From Metapseudomonas boanensis (GTDB lineage Bacteria > Pseudomonadota > Gammaproteobacteria > Pseudomonadales > Pseudomonadaceae): a stretch of 64,000 bases of DNA. The position numbers and the translations under genes are program-made. Below the pieces are notes generated by a model. It was not told where the DNA came from and did not search any database. It saw only the letters and a list, made by a program, of their open reading frames with translations. Below are positions 55,789-64,000 of the stretch, in pieces. The stretch is from the NCBI RefSeq assembly GCF_018704125.1, contig NZ_JAGTIS010000002.1:496001-560000 (forward strand), in the 5' to 3' direction. The first letter of the stretch is position 1. The number at the start of each line of letters is the position of its first letter.

Positions 55789-56059
55789 GAGAACTCCTTG
55801 ACTCGAACTGAAGCAGTTTCGACAAAAGCGAAGCGCCTTGTTGGAACAGCAGATACAGAACGTTGAGAAGGCCACTTCCGAATCATCCGCCAGCTTGTTG
55901 CCAGCCGACTCGGAGCCGGTGGCGTAGCGCCGGAGATTGACCCAGGAGTTGATTTGACTACTTCACGAAATTGACACTACCTGGCAACCCGGAAAGAAAT
56001 TGAAAGCCTGCCCGTAAAAACAGCATCAAGAAACGATACATATATTGACCAACCACACT
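55789..56059. other. 271-bp gap with no gene
   Basis: A degenerate REP-like half (GCCAGCTTGTTGCCAGC near 55901) is the only recognisable element. No clear promoter or terminator was seen. Confidence 0.35.
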
Positions 56060-57337
56060 CTAGCGTAGCCGAGAGTGAATCCAGAGCTGAACAGCGCCCA
56101 ATTGGTCTTTGCCTGAACGGCGCACTGGCAAGCGCTTGTCAATCTCTATGACCGGCCTATCGAAGGCCCAGATCAGGCTCAAATACATGCACACACCATA
56201 CAAGTATGCATAGCTCTCAATAGCCGGATTCTGGAAAGAAACAATGAAAAACGCAGCAAAAAGTGAGCACTTCAAGGCTTTTTCATTAAGCGGACCATCC
56301 GCTTTAACCTTCATAAGGGTCTGCCATAAGAAGACGAGCAGTGCAATGAACCCTACCAGGCCAACTCGAAAAGGTATGGCGGCAAACGAATTGTGCACTG
56401 AAAGGTGAATGAAACCTGCCTCTTCTTCATTGGCGAATACCGGACTATCGAAAACCAGGTAATAGTTCCTGATTGACTCCGTTCCAAACCCAACCCCTAT
56501 GAAATTTGACCCGACAATGCCTTCCAGCGCATCTCGTAACAGCACGAGACGAACAGCAAGGTTTGCATCTATAAAAGCAACCGACAAAGGCGAACCAACC
56601 GTGGACGCATAGAGGAGGACACTACTGGAAATCAGCGCCACCAGCATCCAAAAAGCATATCTTGGGAATAGCCACATACCAGCGAAAATCAATGCATAGA
56701 TTTTATTCTGCGAAAAAGGACTCATAAAGCTCATTGCAAGGAAAACCAATAAAAGACCGACCCTCTTACCCGGAGTCTTGATTGTACTCAAATAAAGAGA
56801 GGTTGCTGCAATGACGAGCGCAGGAACATTACCAAGACCACTGATACTGACCAAGCCTTTAAAGCTGAACGCATCTGAAGTCAGCATATCCAGATAATTC
56901 ATCACCACCCATAGCAAAAATAGATTGGCCAACCCCCTGCGACCATCAGCTGCTTTGATCCTCTCTTTAAAGTAGAAAGTCATCACCAGAAAGGTGGTCG
57001 GGATTGCATAGGCAAAAAGTGCCTGCTGAGGTATTGCGGAAATCTGGAAGTAGCGCGTCCACACTGAAGGAAATACATTGAAAACAGACAACACCGCATA
57101 ACACAACGAAATCGAACAGAAAAAAGCCAAAGCCCCTGGAAGCTTCTGCGCTCTTCGATTCAGGAAGGCAAATACAGCAAACAAAACAGCAAACAGAATA
57201 AGATTTACCCCGGAAACCAGCCTGGTAAAAGGAAGTGACAGGGTTAGCAGGGAGAGCAACGTTCCCGCGTAAAAAACGTTTCGCGCACTTACCGGGTAGC
57301 TTATCAAACTTGAATCGATGGCAGGCATGCTGTTCAT
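56060..57337 (-). CDS. wzy: Polysaccharide polymerase (Wzy-like), second locus
   Basis: 425 residues with about 10-12 membrane helices. The order of helices with a long periplasmic loop near residues 285-320 (NFIGVGFGTESIRNYYLVFD, HLSVHNSFAAIPFRVG) fits the O-antigen polymerase/ligase superfamily. As with most Wzy proteins the sequence is poorly conserved, so context carries weight. It lies 32 bp after the GT2 gene; composition is moderately AT-rich. Confidence 0.78.
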   Translation of the reverse strand: MNSMPAIDSSLISYPVSARNVFYAGTLLSLLTLSLPFTRLVSGVNLILFAVLFAVFAFLNRRAQKLPGALAFFCSISLCYAVLSVFNVFPSVWTRYFQISAIPQQALFAYAIPTTFLVMTFYFKERIKAADGRRGLANLFLLWVVMNYLDMLTSDAFSFKGLVSISGLGNVPALVIAATSLYLSTIKTPGKRVGLLLVFLAMSFMSPFSQNKIYALIFAGMWLFPRYAFWMLVALISSSVLLYASTVGSPLSVAFIDANLAVRLVLLRDALEGIVGSNFIGVGFGTESIRNYYLVFDSPVFANEEEAGFIHLSVHNSFAAIPFRVGLVGFIALLVFLWQTLMKVKADGPLNEKALKCSLFAAFFIVSFQNPAIESYAYLYGVCMYLSLIWAFDRPVIEIDKRLPVRRSGKDQLGAVQLWIHSRLR

Positions 57338-57369
57338 TTAGCCTCCCAACTGACCTTTGGCATGGAATA

Positions 57370-58470
57370 TCATTTTGCCGCCCACTTGCAGGACACTTTG
57401 AAGATCCTCACGAAGCGCAGCAACGACAAATAGCCCGACATTACATGTCGAATCAATATTGACCTAGGATCATGGGGGCTCTGAGCTGCCCTGTAGGCTT
57501 CCTTGACCATTACAGACTCAGGAATAAAGCTGATCAATCTTTCCTTGTGCGCTTTATCAATATACTTATTCAAAAGAACCGAAAGAATCATCAGATTTAT
57601 GACCCCATCTATCTCATCGCCATACCTAGAAGAAAAATATAGCTTCAATTTATTCAGCGAATCTGCCATTTTTATACTATGAGCCACGCTAAATTCGCTA
57701 GATTTTGAAATTTTCTCCGACCAGGAGCCATCTGCAAACTTTCGATAGACGCTCATAACTTTAGGTGAGAACAGCGCCCCGCCAGGGTTGGCAAGAATAA
57801 TCTGCATAAAATAGTCCCCAACCGGACAGGATGAAAACCAGTCTGGAAAGTTAATCATCTCTGTTTTTTTCATGAAAATCGATGCAGTCGGCATATAACC
57901 ACCACCGTTCCTTATAATTTCTCCCGCATCAACAATTCCTACCTTTTTAGGATATAACAAGAATCTTTTCAAAAGCTGCTTGACCTGCGCCCCCCCAGTC
58001 TCATGGCATGTGTGAAAGCATATTTTAATTTCAGGGTTCAGCTTCATCATTGAAAACTGCGACTGCAATTTCACCTCATCGATCCAGAAATCATCGCCTT
58101 CGCATATCGCCACGTACTCTCCTGAAGCAACCTTGAAAGCTTCTGACATTACAGAGAATGGCGACTTCGAGTATTGATTCTCTGCCTGAATGACCGGCTT
58201 TATTATGTTTGGGTATCTTTCCTTGTACTCAAGTATTTTTTTGGCGGTCGAATCAGTCGATGCATCATCGTGAATGATCACCTCGAATGGGAAGCTCGTT
58301 CTTTGAATCAAAAACCCACGAATTGCATCCTCTATATACTTGTCCTGGTTGTATGTCAGACAGACCACGCTCACGACAGGTTTTATGGTATCCCCTTGCC
58401 ACGATGAAATTATTTCCTCTTCTGTTGGAAGAGGTGTGCTAAGGAATTTATCCAGATTGAATTCTTTCAT
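57370..58470 (-). CDS. Glycosyltransferase family 2, second locus
   Basis: 366 residues. After a 30-residue lead, VVSVVCLTYNQDKYIEDAI opens the GT-A domain; IIHDDASTDSTAKKIL and CEGDDFWID (DxD-type metal site, about residue 123) follow. The C-terminal third is helical and may set acceptor specificity. Sugar unknown. AT-rich relative to the backbone. Confidence 0.88.
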   Translation of the reverse strand: MKEFNLDKFLSTPLPTEEEIISSWQGDTIKPVVSVVCLTYNQDKYIEDAIRGFLIQRTSFPFEVIIHDDASTDSTAKKILEYKERYPNIIKPVIQAENQYSKSPFSVMSEAFKVASGEYVAICEGDDFWIDEVKLQSQFSMMKLNPEIKICFHTCHETGGAQVKQLLKRFLLYPKKVGIVDAGEIIRNGGGYMPTASIFMKKTEMINFPDWFSSCPVGDYFMQIILANPGGALFSPKVMSVYRKFADGSWSEKISKSSEFSVAHSIKMADSLNKLKLYFSSRYGDEIDGVINLMILSVLLNKYIDKAHKERLISFIPESVMVKEAYRAAQSPHDPRSILIRHVMSGYLSLLRFVRIFKVSCKWAAK

Positions 58471-58505
58471 GGCTATTTAACCCGCCTACCTTGTTAGGTA
58501 ATCCA

Positions 58506-60047
58506 TTAGCTCTGTAAATTCTTGATCTTGGATTCACATGCGAACCTGCCGAGCATCCAGCTTTTCCAGGTTGTGGAGCCCGCCAACGCCCCAGCAATTG
58601 AAACAAGCCCTCCCATGACCACCATCGCCAGACTCAGCAACCTGGTCTCCGCGGTAACGCCCAGGCTGACGAGTATCAACGGCGGTAGCATTGCGAGCAG
58701 AATGATCTTCGCGACATCCTGGAAGAGCCAGGAGAGATGCAGACCAGGCTCGAGTTTATGGTGGATATACGCACCCCATAACAGGAAGGAAAAAGCGTTG
58801 ATGCCGAGCCAGACGTAACCTGCTCCAATGCCCCCGAAGTGCATGGCGGCAAATACGATGCTTGGAATCAGTACAACGGCCATTCCGGCATTGCCAATCA
58901 GGTGATAACGCAGGTTCCCCTTGGCATATTGCAGGTAGTAGGTGAATGCGCCGACGACGAGCAAGCCATTACCGATCGCGTACAAACGCATGATAGGGGC
59001 GGCTTTGGCTGCAAGTTGCGCATCACCGGTCCAGGCAAATAACAGCGGTTCAGCGAAGGTAGCCAGGGTGATAGCCGCAGAGCCACCGATAATGCTGACC
59101 AGCTGGGTGGCGTTGCGGTAGACTTTGATCATCTCATCGTGCTTGCCCTCAGCATGTAGCTTGGCCAGACGCGGCATGATGGCACTGCTGATGGGGCCGC
59201 TAATGACCAGGATGCCACCGGCGACCAGCACGGCGAGGGTGAAGTAGCCGTACTCCTCGAGTGGCATAAAACCCGACAGCACTAACTTGTCGGTTTGCGT
59301 GACCAGTATCCAGACCGATGTAGTGATGGCGATGGTCAGGGCGAATTTCAGCAGTGGCTTTATTGGCCGGAATGACCAGCCGACGGGCTGATCCAGGCTG
59401 ACCTGCGTGGGCAGTAGACGCCGGCTCATCAAGAACAGGCCCAGTAATTCCGCCAGCGCGATAACCAACTGGTGAATGAAGAAGACAAACGCTGAAAAGC
59501 CGAACAGCCACATGCTGGCGAAGACCGCAACAAAGCGCAGAGTGGCAATCAGGGCATTGAAAATACTGAGCCCAACCATACGTTCGGCGCCAGTAACCAC
59601 GCCCCGGTATAGCCCCCCCATCCAGCGCAGGGCCACACTGATGCCCATGATTTTCATGGCCAGTACGACTTCAACCAGCGGCAACTCAGTGACATTCAGC
59701 CAACGGGTAGCAATCACCCCGGAGAGGAGCCACAAACCAGTACCCCCGATCACGGCAATACCGATAAAGATCAGGCTGAGTGCGCGAAATAACTGGCGAT
59801 AGGCCAACGTGGACATGACGCCGCCATGGAAGCGGGCGGTTTCGCGGCCAATTGTGGGAGTCAATCCAAAATCCAGAAGAACAAACCAGGCTTGCAGCAT
59901 GGTGAAAAAGCCCACAAGGCCATAGACTTCTGCCCCCATGTATTTGATATACAGGGGCAGGACCAGGATGCCTACGGCGGTGACATAAATCTGGCTCGCG
60001 TAATTAGCCAGGATATTATGCGCCAAGGACAATTTAGATCTCATCAT
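58506..60047 (-). CDS. wzx: Wzx-type flippase, second locus
   Basis: 513 residues, about 12-14 membrane helices of the MOP superfamily. The N-terminus has NILANYASQIYVTAVGILVLP and LVGFFTMLQAWFVLLDFGLTP; TDKLVLSGFMPLEEYGYFTL lies near residue 250. It differs strongly from the flippase at 27306, so the two loci move different repeat units. Composition is intermediate. Two adjacent ATGs (60047, 60044) are possible starts. Confidence 0.9.
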   Translation of the reverse strand: MMRSKLSLAHNILANYASQIYVTAVGILVLPLYIKYMGAEVYGLVGFFTMLQAWFVLLDFGLTPTIGRETARFHGGVMSTLAYRQLFRALSLIFIGIAVIGGTGLWLLSGVIATRWLNVTELPLVEVVLAMKIMGISVALRWMGGLYRGVVTGAERMVGLSIFNALIATLRFVAVFASMWLFGFSAFVFFIHQLVIALAELLGLFLMSRRLLPTQVSLDQPVGWSFRPIKPLLKFALTIAITTSVWILVTQTDKLVLSGFMPLEEYGYFTLAVLVAGGILVISGPISSAIMPRLAKLHAEGKHDEMIKVYRNATQLVSIIGGSAAITLATFAEPLLFAWTGDAQLAAKAAPIMRLYAIGNGLLVVGAFTYYLQYAKGNLRYHLIGNAGMAVVLIPSIVFAAMHFGGIGAGYVWLGINAFSFLLWGAYIHHKLEPGLHLSWLFQDVAKIILLAMLPPLILVSLGVTAETRLLSLAMVVMGGLVSIAGALAGSTTWKSWMLGRFACESKIKNLQS

Positions 60048-60116
60048 AGAGAGGTATTCTTTTCATTTATCAAAATAATCACTTGTCGTTTTCTGATTAC
60101 GATCCCGCCAATTATT

Positions 60117-60533
60117 TCAATCAATTACCCTTGACATTATATAACTAGACTCTTTAGTAGAGCATATTGAAAACCCAAGTCCTCTATATAATTTAATGGC
60201 TATTGCATTATTCTTGAAAACCTCTAGTTCGCAAAATTTAAATCCTCTTTCTCGGGCCAGGGCGATAACCCCAGCAACCAAACCCGTAGCTATCTTCCTC
60301 CCTCGCACTTCCGGATGCACAAGAACAAGTGTAATAAATGCTTTCTGGCTTTCTTGATGGTTACAATAGAACGCCACAAAGCCTACGCAACGCCCTTCTA
60401 TATAGTGGAGATAAAACTCGGCTCTTTTTTCAAGCTTACTCAGATAGGCATCAATCGAATCGTTTCCTCTAAACAATCCAGCCTGAAGTTCTCTTTCTGC
60501 ACTTATAATTAACCCTATTTCTTCGATGATCAT
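60117..60533 (-). CDS. GNAT N-acetyltransferase, second locus
   Basis: 138 residues, single GNAT domain. LVLVHPEVRGRKIATGLVAG (about residues 70-89) holds the acetyl-CoA loop R-G-R-K-I-A, and FKFCELEVFKNNAIAIKLYRG is the usual C-terminal part. Its place between the aminotransferase module and the flippase suggests N-acylation of a nucleotide-linked amino sugar. AT-rich. Confidence 0.82.
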   Translation of the reverse strand: MIIEEIGLIISAERELQAGLFRGNDSIDAYLSKLEKRAEFYLHYIEGRCVGFVAFYCNHQESQKAFITLVLVHPEVRGRKIATGLVAGVIALARERGFKFCELEVFKNNAIAIKLYRGLGFSICSTKESSYIMSRVID

Positions 60534-60824
60534 TTTATTTTCCCGCGATATGGCAATTTATCTCTAGGGGAGGCATGAGCTTGCCGAATCTCCCAAATTA
60601 ATACCAAACACTCGATACACCATCAAAAAAGCCTTTAACAATCCCATATAAAAAATCAAAAACCGGCTTGCACGCCTGGATTCGCAGAGATAACTTCTGG
60701 ATTACAGGAGTTCTTCTATGGCGATCAGCAAGATTTTCGAGCCATCTACAGGCTAGAGTTTTCATATATTCAGTCAAGTCCAATTGCATTTTTCAGACCT
60801 ACCAAAATATTCGAAAAATACCTT
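60534..60824. other. 291-bp gap, possibly a small gene or remnant
   Basis: A 63-codon frame on the minus strand (60598-60789) has no recognised family or clear ribosome site. Nothing else was seen. It may be the remains of a gene between wbqC and the acetyltransferase. Confidence 0.25.
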
Positions 60825-61595
60825 TCACATAGCGCAACCTTGACTATAGGGGCGATTCAATTCAAGTGATCTAAAGTCCTCTTCAGCAACCCCCAACGAA
60901 AACCTCTTCAACATATTTTGTATCTGATCAACACCATTAAACATCAACAGATCTATGATCGACAGGTTGGCTACAAACGGCTTCGTCAATTGCTTATATT
61001 CAATTTCATCAATGCGATGAAAATTTAGCTTTATACCCCGACTCATAAAATAATCAGGAGAATACAAACCGAGCCCACCAATTGGGTTGATGTATGAATT
61101 TCCACCCAACACCTCCATGGTCTGAATAACACGATCTTGATGGTCGACTGGTGGCGGTAGATGCAAGTCAGACGAACGTAATATAGGAGTGGTGATATGT
61201 AGATACGCACAGGTTTCACGAATAGCGTTTTCAGCATATCGCGCCAAATTTATTTGCGGGAACCGCATTACCTGCTCCAGCCAAGGCAGCACCTCGCTGA
61301 AAAAAGGTGCACGTGAATAGCTAAGGGTAATCATCCTAATTATTCGAGACAATTCCCCTTGGATATCACCACTCAAATAACGCTGATTTATATTCAACGT
61401 ATGGCAATCTTTCTTAAGGGGAAAGGTTATAAATTTTGGTTCACCGTTAACGAGAATTCGATTGCGATTCACCCAACTTCCCTTGACATACTGCAAATCA
61501 TCACCCAGCACAAACAAGTCCGAGGCCGCTATTAACTGGAAATACCCAAGGTATGGGAACAGATAGGGCTGCATCATTGCAATTGTTTTGGACAT
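60825..61595 (-). CDS. WbqC family protein
   Basis: 256 residues. MQPYLFPYLGYFQLI at residues 8-22, followed by DLQYVKGSWVNRNRI, is the WbqC family signature; NPIGGLGLYSPDYF is also present. Family members lie in O-antigen and capsule loci with 4-amino-sugar genes and are thought to modify the amino group, perhaps with an amino acid. ATG 61595 preferred over a GTG two codons upstream. It lies 201 bp after the aminotransferase gene. Confidence 0.85.
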   Translation of the reverse strand: MSKTIAMMQPYLFPYLGYFQLIAASDLFVLGDDLQYVKGSWVNRNRILVNGEPKFITFPLKKDCHTLNINQRYLSGDIQGELSRIIRMITLSYSRAPFFSEVLPWLEQVMRFPQINLARYAENAIRETCAYLHITTPILRSSDLHLPPPVDHQDRVIQTMEVLGGNSYINPIGGLGLYSPDYFMSRGIKLNFHRIDEIEYKQLTKPFVANLSIIDLLMFNGVDQIQNMLKRFSLGVAEEDFRSLELNRPYSQGCAM

Positions 61596-61796
61596 GACCA
61601 CCGCCTTTAATCAATACGCTCTATATAAACAAGCCCCACACCCGGCTTTGGCGCCATTCTGAAATACTGAATTCGCTTACCTGAACTGACGTTACGAAGC
61701 TAGCGCGAGCAGATTGAAACCGAAGCGCCTCCGGATAATAGCTTGAGGTTTCTGAAGGCAATTCAAGCTCGAAATAACCGCCAACAGCTTTATTCA

Positions 61797-62912
61797 TCAC
61801 TTCGCACCTTGGTTAATGAGCTCCGCGACTGCGTTGATCGATGCTTCTTGAAGCGCTGGATAGATCGGCAGGCAGATCACTTTTTCAGCGACTGCGTTTG
61901 CTACCGGCAAGTTATTGCGCTGCGCCGAGGCCAGCCCACGGTACATTGGGAACTCACTTATCAGTGGGTAAAAGTAGCGACGGGCAAATATGTTGTTCTC
62001 CTTGAGCTTCAGGTACAGCTCGTCGCGACTCAGCGGATAGTCGGCTTCCAGCAGGATCGGGAAGTAGGAGTAGTTGGCGACCTTCTGACCGGTTTCCTCG
62101 ACGATACGAATGCCTTTGACGTCTTTCAGGTGTTCGCGATAGGCCTGGCTTATTTCGCGCCGACGGGCCATGGCACGGTCGATGTGCTGCAGTTGCAGCA
62201 GACCGAAGGCCGCGTTGATCTCGCTCATTTTGCCGTTGATGCCGGGGGCCACTACGGTGACTTCATCGACAAAGCCAAAGTTCTTCAGCTGATCGATACG
62301 CTTCTTGGTCTTGGCATCCGGGCAGATAATGGCGCCACCTTCGAAGGTGTTGAATACCTTGGTGGCATGGAAACTCAGCACGCTGAGATCGCCATGGCGG
62401 AGGATGCTGCCCTCTTCATCCTGCACACCAAAAGCATGGGCAGCGTCGTAGATCACCCGCAGGTTGTAGTTGTCGGCTATTTTCTGGATGGCTTCGACAT
62501 CACAGGGGTTGCCATAGCAATGCACCGGCATGATGGCGGTGGTCTGCGGGGTAATGGCGGCCTCGATCCTGGCCGGATCCAGGTTGAGGGTGTGCGGATC
62601 GATATCCACGAACACGGGTTTGATGCCATTCCACAGCAGGGAATGTGCGGTAGCAACGAAGGAGTATGGTGTGGTGATGACTTCACCCGCCACGCGCAGT
62701 GCCTGCAACGCAGTGAGCAGGGCGATGGTGCCATTGTTGAACAGGGCGATGTGGTCGACACCGAGGTAGTTGGAAAGCGCAGTTTCCAACTCCTTGTGCA
62801 TCGGTCCGCCATTGGTGAGGATCTTGTTGTCCCAGATCTGTTGCAGATAGGGGATGAACTCATCCAGCGGTGGCAAGTAGGGTTGGGTGACGTAAACCGG
62901 TTTATCGCTCAT
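61797..62912 (-). CDS. DegT/DnrJ/EryC1/StrS sugar aminotransferase
   Basis: 371 residues. This PLP enzyme probably aminates a dTDP-4-keto-6-deoxyhexose made from the RmlA product. The PLP lysine is Lys185 in [14 protein letters not shown], with Asp156 in IYDAAHAFG. The N-terminus [18 protein letters not shown] and [12 protein letters not shown] resemble VioA/FdtB-type 4-aminotransferases. It overlaps rmlA by 4 bases (ATGA), so the two are coupled. Whether C4 or C3 is aminated cannot be settled here. Confidence 0.88.
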   Translation of the reverse strand: MSDKPVYVTQPYLPPLDEFIPYLQQIWDNKILTNGGPMHKELETALSNYLGVDHIALFNNGTIALLTALQALRVAGEVITTPYSFVATAHSLLWNGIKPVFVDIDPHTLNLDPARIEAAITPQTTAIMPVHCYGNPCDVEAIQKIADNYNLRVIYDAAHAFGVQDEEGSILRHGDLSVLSFHATKVFNTFEGGAIICPDAKTKKRIDQLKNFGFVDEVTVVAPGINGKMSEINAAFGLLQLQHIDRAMARRREISQAYREHLKDVKGIRIVEETGQKVANYSYFPILLEADYPLSRDELYLKLKENNIFARRYFYPLISEFPMYRGLASAQRNNLPVANAVAEKVICLPIYPALQEASINAVAELINQGAK

Positions 62913-63781
62913 ACGCCCTCCCTGGCCAGGGCAAGCAAGTACTGGCCATAACTGTTCTTGCTCAAGGTCTGGCCGATACGCTGCAGGTCATCAGCGTTCA
63001 GCCAGCCATTGTTGAGGGCAATTTCTTCAAGGCAGGCGATTTTGTAGCCTTGGCGTTTCTCGATGGTTTCTACGAAAAGCCCGGCTTCCATCAGGCTTTC
63101 ATGGGTGCCGGTGTCCAGCCAGGCGAAACCGCGACCGAGCAATTCGACGTAGAGCTCGTCACGCTCCAGGTAGATCTGATTGATGCTGGTGATTTCCAGC
63201 TCGCCCCGAGCGGAGGGTCTCACTTGCCTGGCGATCTCCACCACGTCGTTGTCGTAGAAATACAGGCCGGTGACGGCGAACTGGGACTTGGGCTTGAGCG
63301 GCTTCTCCTCGATGGAGATGGCGCGTTTGTTGTGATCGAACTCGACCACACCAAAACGCTCCGGGTCCTTCACCTGATAGCCAAAGACAGTGGCGCCTTT
63401 CTCGCGCTGAGCGGCTTGGCACAACATGGGCCTGAAGCCCTGGCCGTAGAAAATGTTGTCGCCTAGCACTAGGCACACCGAATCGGTGCCGATGAACTCT
63501 TCGCCAATGATGAAGGCCTGTGCCAGGCCATCGGGGCTGGGCTGCAAGGCATAGCTCAGATTGATGCCGAGCTCGCTACCATCACCGAGCAGCCGCTGGA
63601 ACCCCCCTATATCTTCCGGAGTGCTGATCAGCAGGATGTCGCGGATACCTGCGAGCATCAGTGCCGACAAGGGGTAATAGACCATCGGTTTGTCGTAGAT
63701 CGGCAGCAGTTGCTTGGACACACCGCGGGTAATCGGGGAGAGCCGGGTTCCGGAGCCGCCGGCCAGAATTATGCCTTTCAT
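62909..63781 (-). CDS. rmlA: Glucose-1-phosphate thymidylyltransferase
   Basis: 290 residues, the normal RmlA length. It makes dTDP-glucose from glucose-1-P and d[20 protein letters not shown] (residues 8-24) is the nucleotide loop, with [18 protein letters not shown] and [16 protein letters not shown] 63781 follows GGAG; the longer frame upstream is not family-like. First complete gene of the minus-strand cluster, 68 bp after the rmlB-like fragment. Confidence 0.95.
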   Translation of the reverse strand: MKGIILAGGSGTRLSPITRGVSKQLLPIYDKPMVYYPLSALMLAGIRDILLISTPEDIGGFQRLLGDGSELGINLSYALQPSPDGLAQAFIIGEEFIGTDSVCLVLGDNIFYGQGFRPMLCQAAQREKGATVFGYQVKDPERFGVVEFDHNKRAISIEEKPLKPKSQFAVTGLYFYDNDVVEIARQVRPSARGELEITSINQIYLERDELYVELLGRGFAWLDTGTHESLMEAGLFVETIEKRQGYKIACLEEIALNNGWLNADDLQRIGQTLSKNSYGQYLLALAREGV

Positions 63782-63849
63782 GATTCTCCAGTCCTGATCA
63801 CGTTGGTAGTTACCGCGCCGCCCTTGACGGCATCGTTCCGATGACTCAG

Positions 63850-64000
63850 TTACCACTCGACGGTTTTGCGGATAGCGGTCTCGAAGATCTCCTGAGGAGA
63901 CCTGACCAGTTGGCGATTGCACTTGCTCAAGTCGATGACGTACTGCGGGTGGTGGCCCGGATCGCCTCGGGCCAGACCACCGACCATTTCTGCAAACAGT
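63850..64000 (-). CDS. rmlB: dTDP-glucose 4,6-dehydratase, C-terminal end only
   Basis: The frame enters from the right edge; 49 residues are visible before the TAA at 63850. [15 protein letters not shown] and [17 protein letters not shown] IRKTVEW match the RmlB tail. The usual RELGW-P segment reads RQLVRSPQE, and the protein stops right after VEW, lacking the common short YL-N tail. It could be a slightly divergent RmlB or a decayed copy; the rest lies outside the window. Confidence 0.65.
   Translation of the reverse strand, partial: LFAEMVGGLARGDPGHHPQYVIDLSKCNRQLVRSPQEIFETAIRKTVEW

Noticed and set aside
58680..58692. GGCGGTAGCATTG as an ops site
   Set aside because: It is on the plus strand inside a minus-strand flippase gene, so it would not be read in the nontemplate strand of the operon. 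A partial GGCGGTAG at about 61152 is rejected for the same reason.
60598..60789. 63-residue minus-strand frame between the GNAT and wbqC genes
   Set aside because: No family, no ribosome site, low evidence; could be chance in a 291-bp gap.

Overview
The window looks like a chromosomal piece of a GC-rich gammaproteobacterium of the genus Pseudomonas. The reasons are the gene order deacetylase / two binding proteins / hisF-hisA-hisH-hisB / asmA-mutY-yggX-tRNA-Phe / amino-acid ABC operon, which as I recall is the order near hisB and mutY in P. aeruginosa, and the dense Pseudomonas-type REP palindromes of the GTAGGAGCGAGCTTGCTCGC kind. The species is not determined.

Bases 1-17.5 kb are conserved backbone. 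They hold the end of a YibQ-like deacetylase, two paralogous periplasmic binding proteins, a late histidine operon (hisB-hisH-DUF2164-hisA-hisF, minus strand), a PanZ-like acetyltransferase, asmA-mutY-yggX, tRNA-Phe, a polar amino-acid ABC transporter, a methyltransferase, tRNA-Thr and nhaA. A lipoprotein trypsin-like protease (17.5 kb) leads into the first repeat array.

Bases 19.7-44.0 kb (plus strand) form a complete Wzx/Wzy capsule locus resembling the enterobacterial group 4 capsule (gfcABCDE-etp-etk). It starts with an etp-like phosphatase and an etk/wzc-like tyrosine kinase. An rfaH gene follows, and then a 740-bp leader with a promoter-like site and an ops/JUMPstart-like element. Next come the initiating sugar-phosphate transferase, a beta-CASP metallo-beta-lactamase protein, an AT-rich block (flippase, acetyltransferases, glycosyltransferases, polymerase) interrupted by a GC-rich gmd-fcl cassette, and manC. 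The locus ends with gfcA-, wza/gfcE-, gfcB-, gfcC- and gfcD-like export genes and a VanZ-like protein. It is bracketed by two same-orientation tandem arrays of a composite ~164-166-bp REP unit: 7 copies at 18.2-19.4 kb and 9 plus a partial copy at 44.0-45.6 kb.

Bases 45.6-64.0 kb hold a second polysaccharide locus. A phosphoethanolamine-transferase-like membrane sulfatase (minus) and an O-antigen-ligase-like protein (plus) come first. A long minus-strand cluster follows, read from the right edge: rmlB end, rmlA, DegT aminotransferase, WbqC, GNAT, second flippase, GT2, second polymerase, GT4, WecG/TagA-type transferase, gmd, fcl, gmm, manC and a second VanZ-like gene. The gmd-fcl and manC genes are second, inverted, roughly 80-90% identical copies of those in the capsule locus. 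Both loci could therefore draw on GDP-fucose and GDP-mannose, and the second also on a dTDP-4-amino sugar.

The most notable points are the rfaH-plus-ops pair placed directly before a group-4-like capsule operon in Pseudomonas, the twin REP arrays framing that locus, and the nuclease-like protein inside the operon. No insertion sequence, integrase or CRISPR array was seen.
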